From an uncultured Bacillota bacterium (GTDB lineage: Bacteria > Bacillota_I > Bacilli_A > RFN20 > CAG-826): a stretch of 9,697 nt of DNA. The position numbers were made by a program, and so were the translations under genes. The notes beneath the pieces are model-generated. The model worked only from the letters and a program-made list of their open reading frames with translations. It did no database searches and was not told where the DNA came from. The stretch's first letter is position 1. Every line of letters begins with the position of its first letter. The DNA lies in assembly GCA_949298295.1 (NCBI GenBank), contig CASFWS010000028.1, positions 1-9,697 on the forward strand, in the 5' to 3' direction. Of the stretch, positions 7,392-9,697 are shown in pieces.

Positions 7392-7886
7392 CTAGAAGCG
7401 GACGAGGAGAATGCAGCTGTCGCCGGTCCCCGGGCCCCCGTCGTTGGGAGATACGCTTACCGTCGCCGAGGCGAAGCTGGCGACCTCGGGAGCCACTTCC
7501 TTGATGAGGAAGACCCCGCTTTCGTAATTGCCGCCTTCGACCTGGAAGACCGGAAGGCCGTCGCTCGGGTCGACGGCCGAGGCGTCGAGCTGGAAGAGGA
7601 CGTCTTCCTTGCTCGGGGGTTCCCCGCCCTCGTTGAAGGCGAGGGAAAAGGCGTAGCGCATGTAGGAAACGCCATCCTCGTCGACAAAGGTCGGCACGAA
7701 GGCCAGGGAAAGGAACTTGTCCCCGGCAGCGTTCTCCCGGAGGGGGTTCCCGTCCATGTCAAGGAGGGAAATCGTCTCGATGTAGACCGGGACGATGATG
7801 TTCTGGGGATTCGTCCCGAAGCTCGCGACGAGGACGATGCCAAGGAGGGCGATGAAAGCCACGACGAGGGCGACGGATTTCTTCAT
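7392..7886 (-). CDS. Small membrane-anchored protein of unknown function
   Basis: I do not recognise this 164-residue protein. It begins MKKSVALVVAFIALLGIVLV, one hydrophobic segment (about 5-24) that is a signal anchor or signal peptide without a lipobox cysteine. The rest is acidic and rich in Asp, Gly, Ser and Val, with a pattern of short hydrophobic strands (for example FLSLAFVPTF, YAFSLAF, GVFLIKEVAP and SCILLVRF) that suggests a beta-sandwich-like outer domain. Its ATG overlaps the permease TGA as ATGA (7886-7883), and AGGAGG lies ten bases upstream. It is thus the last gene of an ABC exporter-type operon and may work at the outer face with that transporter. Role in assembly, sensing or cargo binding is open. 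Confidence 0.75.
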   Translation of the reverse strand: MKKSVALVVAFIALLGIVLVASFGTNPQNIIVPVYIETISLLDMDGNPLRENAAGDKFLSLAFVPTFVDEDGVSYMRYAFSLAFNEGGEPPSKEDVLFQLDASAVDPSDGLPVFQVEGGNYESGVFLIKEVAPEVASFASATVSVSPNDGGPGTGDSCILLVRF

Positions 7887-9565
7887 CTACGGGCTTCCTC
7901 CTTTCCTTGGTAACGGCCTTTGAGATAGAAAAGGGCGGCGCTGATCCCCCCGTATATGAGGGAGAGGGCGAGGAGCTTAAGGTAGGAAGGGAGCACCCCC
8001 TCGTTCCGGTAGAGGAAGAAGAGGGCGCTGACGGCCGCGCTTACGATGAAGGCGAGGAGGGTCGCCGCCCTTTCGCCCTTGAGGGAAGAGCCATCCTGGA
8101 GGAAAGTCGAGGAGGGATGGACGAAATCGAAGGCGAGGGCGGATAGCGAGGTCCCGAGGTAAAAGACGACAAGCGAGACGGCCAAAAGGGAGGAAGAGGC
8201 TGGGTCGAGCCCATAGAAGAGGGCATAAAGGAAGGTCGAGGCGAGGAGGGAAAGGCTTCCGATGGCACCCGGGAAAACGAGCTTCGGGAGGATGAAAAAG
8301 AAGGAAGGCCGGGGATAGGAACGGGAGAGGAGGTAGCCCATCCCCTCTTCCGTAAAGCTCCGGGCGAGAGCGGCCGCCGAGGCAAGGGAAACAAGAAGGA
8401 AGATAAGGAGCATCAGCACCTCGACGTAGTAACGTCCCCTGGAGGAGAGGTCCATCCCGTGGAAGAGCTTGCCGAGGGCAAGGGCAAGGAAAGGAAGGGC
8501 CAAGAAGGCGGTAGAGAGGGAAAGAAGGCCGCGCTCATTCCCGCTTTTAAGGAGGAGGGCTTCCTTCTTGAGGGCGCTAATGAAAGGCGGGAGGGGACGA
8601 TTTTCCTTCTTCTTCCCCGCCCCTTTTCTTTTGCTATCGAGGACCCCGCTCGAGGATAGGCGGAGGTAGAAGGGGTTGAGGACGTAGACGTCGAAGAGGG
8701 CGGATAAAAGGGAAAGAAGGGCCATCCCGAGGAAGGCGTAGAGGCTTGAAAGGGGGAAGGCTTGATAGCTATAGCCGGTCGGTTCCCCGACGAGGAAGGT
8801 CGTCGCGGCATAGAAAGGAGAGAGATAAGCCTTGAAGCCGTTGAGGATGCTTTGGACGATGCGGCTGTAGTAGCTCCAGTTCGTGAAGATGTCGACGGTA
8901 TCGGGAACCATGAGGACAAGGGCGACGAAAAGGCCGGCCAAAACGAGGAAGAAGGCGATAAGAAGAGGGAGGCGAAGGGCCCGCCGCTCCTCGAGGAAGG
9001 AAGCGATAAGGTGGTAAGGAATGACGAAAAGGGAGGCGAGCATAACCTCGAAGAAGGAAAGGAAGACGAGGGCAACAACGAGCCACGGATAGAGCCCGCC
9101 CGGGGCCCCCATCACCGCCATGTAGCCGACGAGAAGGGGAAACTGGACGAGGAAGTTCCGCCCGAGCTCATGGACGAAATAAACGGCCAGTCGGGCCAAG
9201 AAAAGGGTCGACCCCGTGCAGGGATAGGTAAGGAGGATCTTGTTGTCGGGGCTAAGGAAAAGGGAACGCCTGAGCCCAGAAAGGAGGGAAAAGAAGCCGA
9301 AAAGGAGGAGAAAGGCCATCACCATCGAAGGAACGGCCAAGGGCACGTAGAAGACGGTCGAGAAGACGTTGAAGGAGGCGGCAAGGTAATAGGCCCCGTA
9401 GGAAAGGAAGCCGAGAGCGAGGAAGAGAATGAGGAGGCTCATGAGCTTCACGAGGGTCCGCTTGAGGTTCCCGCGGAGGGAAAGATGGCTCTTCTCGCGG
9501 AAGAGCATCCGGAAGAGAACGAGGAACTTATGGAAGGAGAAAACCTCCTTTTTCGCCGCTTTCAT
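7883..9565 (-). CDS. ABC-2 type transporter permease
   Basis: This 560-residue integral membrane protein has about 12 hydrophobic segments (for example near 41-62, 74-96, 159-187, 200-220, 275-297, 347-366, 382-402, 425-452, 459-478, 500-518 and 527-547). They form two halves split by a basic, lysine-rich loop (about 308-335). The stretch RRSLFLSPDNKILLTYP (99-115), followed by TGSTLFLARL, resembles the cytoplasmic segment of large ABC-2 permeases of the exporter class in Bacillota (L-x-x-x-P then x-x-x-x-F-x-x-K/R-L). It overlaps the upstream ATPase gene by ATGA (9565-9562), with only a weak GAGG as ribosome binding site, so translation is probably coupled. Substrate is unknown: such pairs export peptides, drugs or lipids, or act in envelope stress. 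The fold call is firm; the subfamily is tentative. Confidence 0.8.
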   Translation of the reverse strand: MKAAKKEVFSFHKFLVLFRMLFREKSHLSLRGNLKRTLVKLMSLLILFLALGFLSYGAYYLAASFNVFSTVFYVPLAVPSMVMAFLLLFGFFSLLSGLRRSLFLSPDNKILLTYPCTGSTLFLARLAVYFVHELGRNFLVQFPLLVGYMAVMGAPGGLYPWLVVALVFLSFFEVMLASLFVIPYHLIASFLEERRALRLPLLIAFFLVLAGLFVALVLMVPDTVDIFTNWSYYSRIVQSILNGFKAYLSPFYAATTFLVGEPTGYSYQAFPLSSLYAFLGMALLSLLSALFDVYVLNPFYLRLSSSGVLDSKRKGAGKKKENRPLPPFISALKKEALLLKSGNERGLLSLSTAFLALPFLALALGKLFHGMDLSSRGRYYVEVLMLLIFLLVSLASAAALARSFTEEGMGYLLSRSYPRPSFFFILPKLVFPGAIGSLSLLASTFLYALFYGLDPASSSLLAVSLVVFYLGTSLSALAFDFVHPSSTFLQDGSSLKGERAATLLAFIVSAAVSALFFLYRNEGVLPSYLKLLALSLIYGGISAALFYLKGRYQGKEEARR

Positions 9566-9697
9566 TGGGGTTTTGCCTCGCTTTTCTTACTTTCGAGGAG
9601 CTCGAGGAAGAGCTGCTCGAGGTCGATTCCCTTCGCGTGGAGAGCGGCAACCTCTCCCCGGAAGACGAGGTCCCCTTTCCTTAGGACGATGATCTCG
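9562..9697 (-). CDS. C-terminal end of an ABC transporter ATPase (partial)
   Basis: The minus strand from the right edge reads E-I-I-V-L-R-K-G-D-L-V-F-R-G-E-V and then LHAKGIDLEQLFLELLESKK up to TGA at 9564-9562. The V-L-R-K-G-x-x-V-F-x-G pattern after the H-loop and the D-L-E-x-x-F-L-x-L ending are typical of ATPases paired with ABC-2 permeases. The catalytic part lies outside the window. Its stop overlaps the permease start (ATGA), so ATPase, permease and the small anchored protein form one operon. Confidence 0.8.
   Translation of the reverse strand, partial: EIIVLRKGDLVFRGEVAALHAKGIDLEQLFLELLESKKSEAKPQ

Overview
The window is bacterial DNA, mostly about 60% G+C by my line counts, with strong AGGAGG-type ribosome binding sites, ATGA gene overlaps and rho-independent terminators. 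The MsmK/MalK-type sugar ATPase, GH13 glucosidase, PucR-type regulator and a cre-like operator suggest a high-G+C member of the Bacillota (Bacilli or Erysipelotrichia-like, possibly uncultured). This placement is inference. Every gene I can support reads on the minus strand, except a tiny 3' gene end at bases 1-27 on the plus strand.

From left to right: a plus-strand gene tail and a bidirectional terminator; a complete AbiE-type (type IV) toxin-antitoxin pair (antitoxin 1545-949, toxin 955-86) with its own promoter; a gene-poor 560-base stretch holding a second, broken fragment of the toxin gene; an A+T-rich (about one third G+C) DUF4037-like nucleotidyltransferase gene that looks transferred; and the decayed right end of an IS3-family element. 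That IS end carries a promoter-like signal pointing into the nucleotidyltransferase gene. Together, bases 86-3280 form a small accessory island.

From 3430 to 7274 lies a carbohydrate module. It has an MsmK/UgpC/MalK-type ATPase with its own terminator and a promoter with a cre-like palindrome between the -35 and -10 boxes. Upstream of that are a GH13 alpha-glucosidase and a PucR/CdaR-like regulator whose ATG directly follows the glucosidase stop codon. The likely logic is that the ATPase powers oligosaccharide importers whose membrane parts are encoded elsewhere, the glucosidase cleaves the imported sugar in the cytoplasm, and the regulator responds to the pathway.

From 7392 to the right edge is an exporter-like operon: the end of an ABC ATPase, an ABC-2 type permease of 560 residues and a small membrane-anchored protein of unknown function, joined by two ATGA overlaps.

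The least ordinary parts are the toxin fragment next to an intact AbiE pair, the IS end with an outward promoter beside a foreign gene, the coiled-coil insert in the ATPase, and the unrecognised anchored protein in the ABC operon. I saw no convincing wholly new system.
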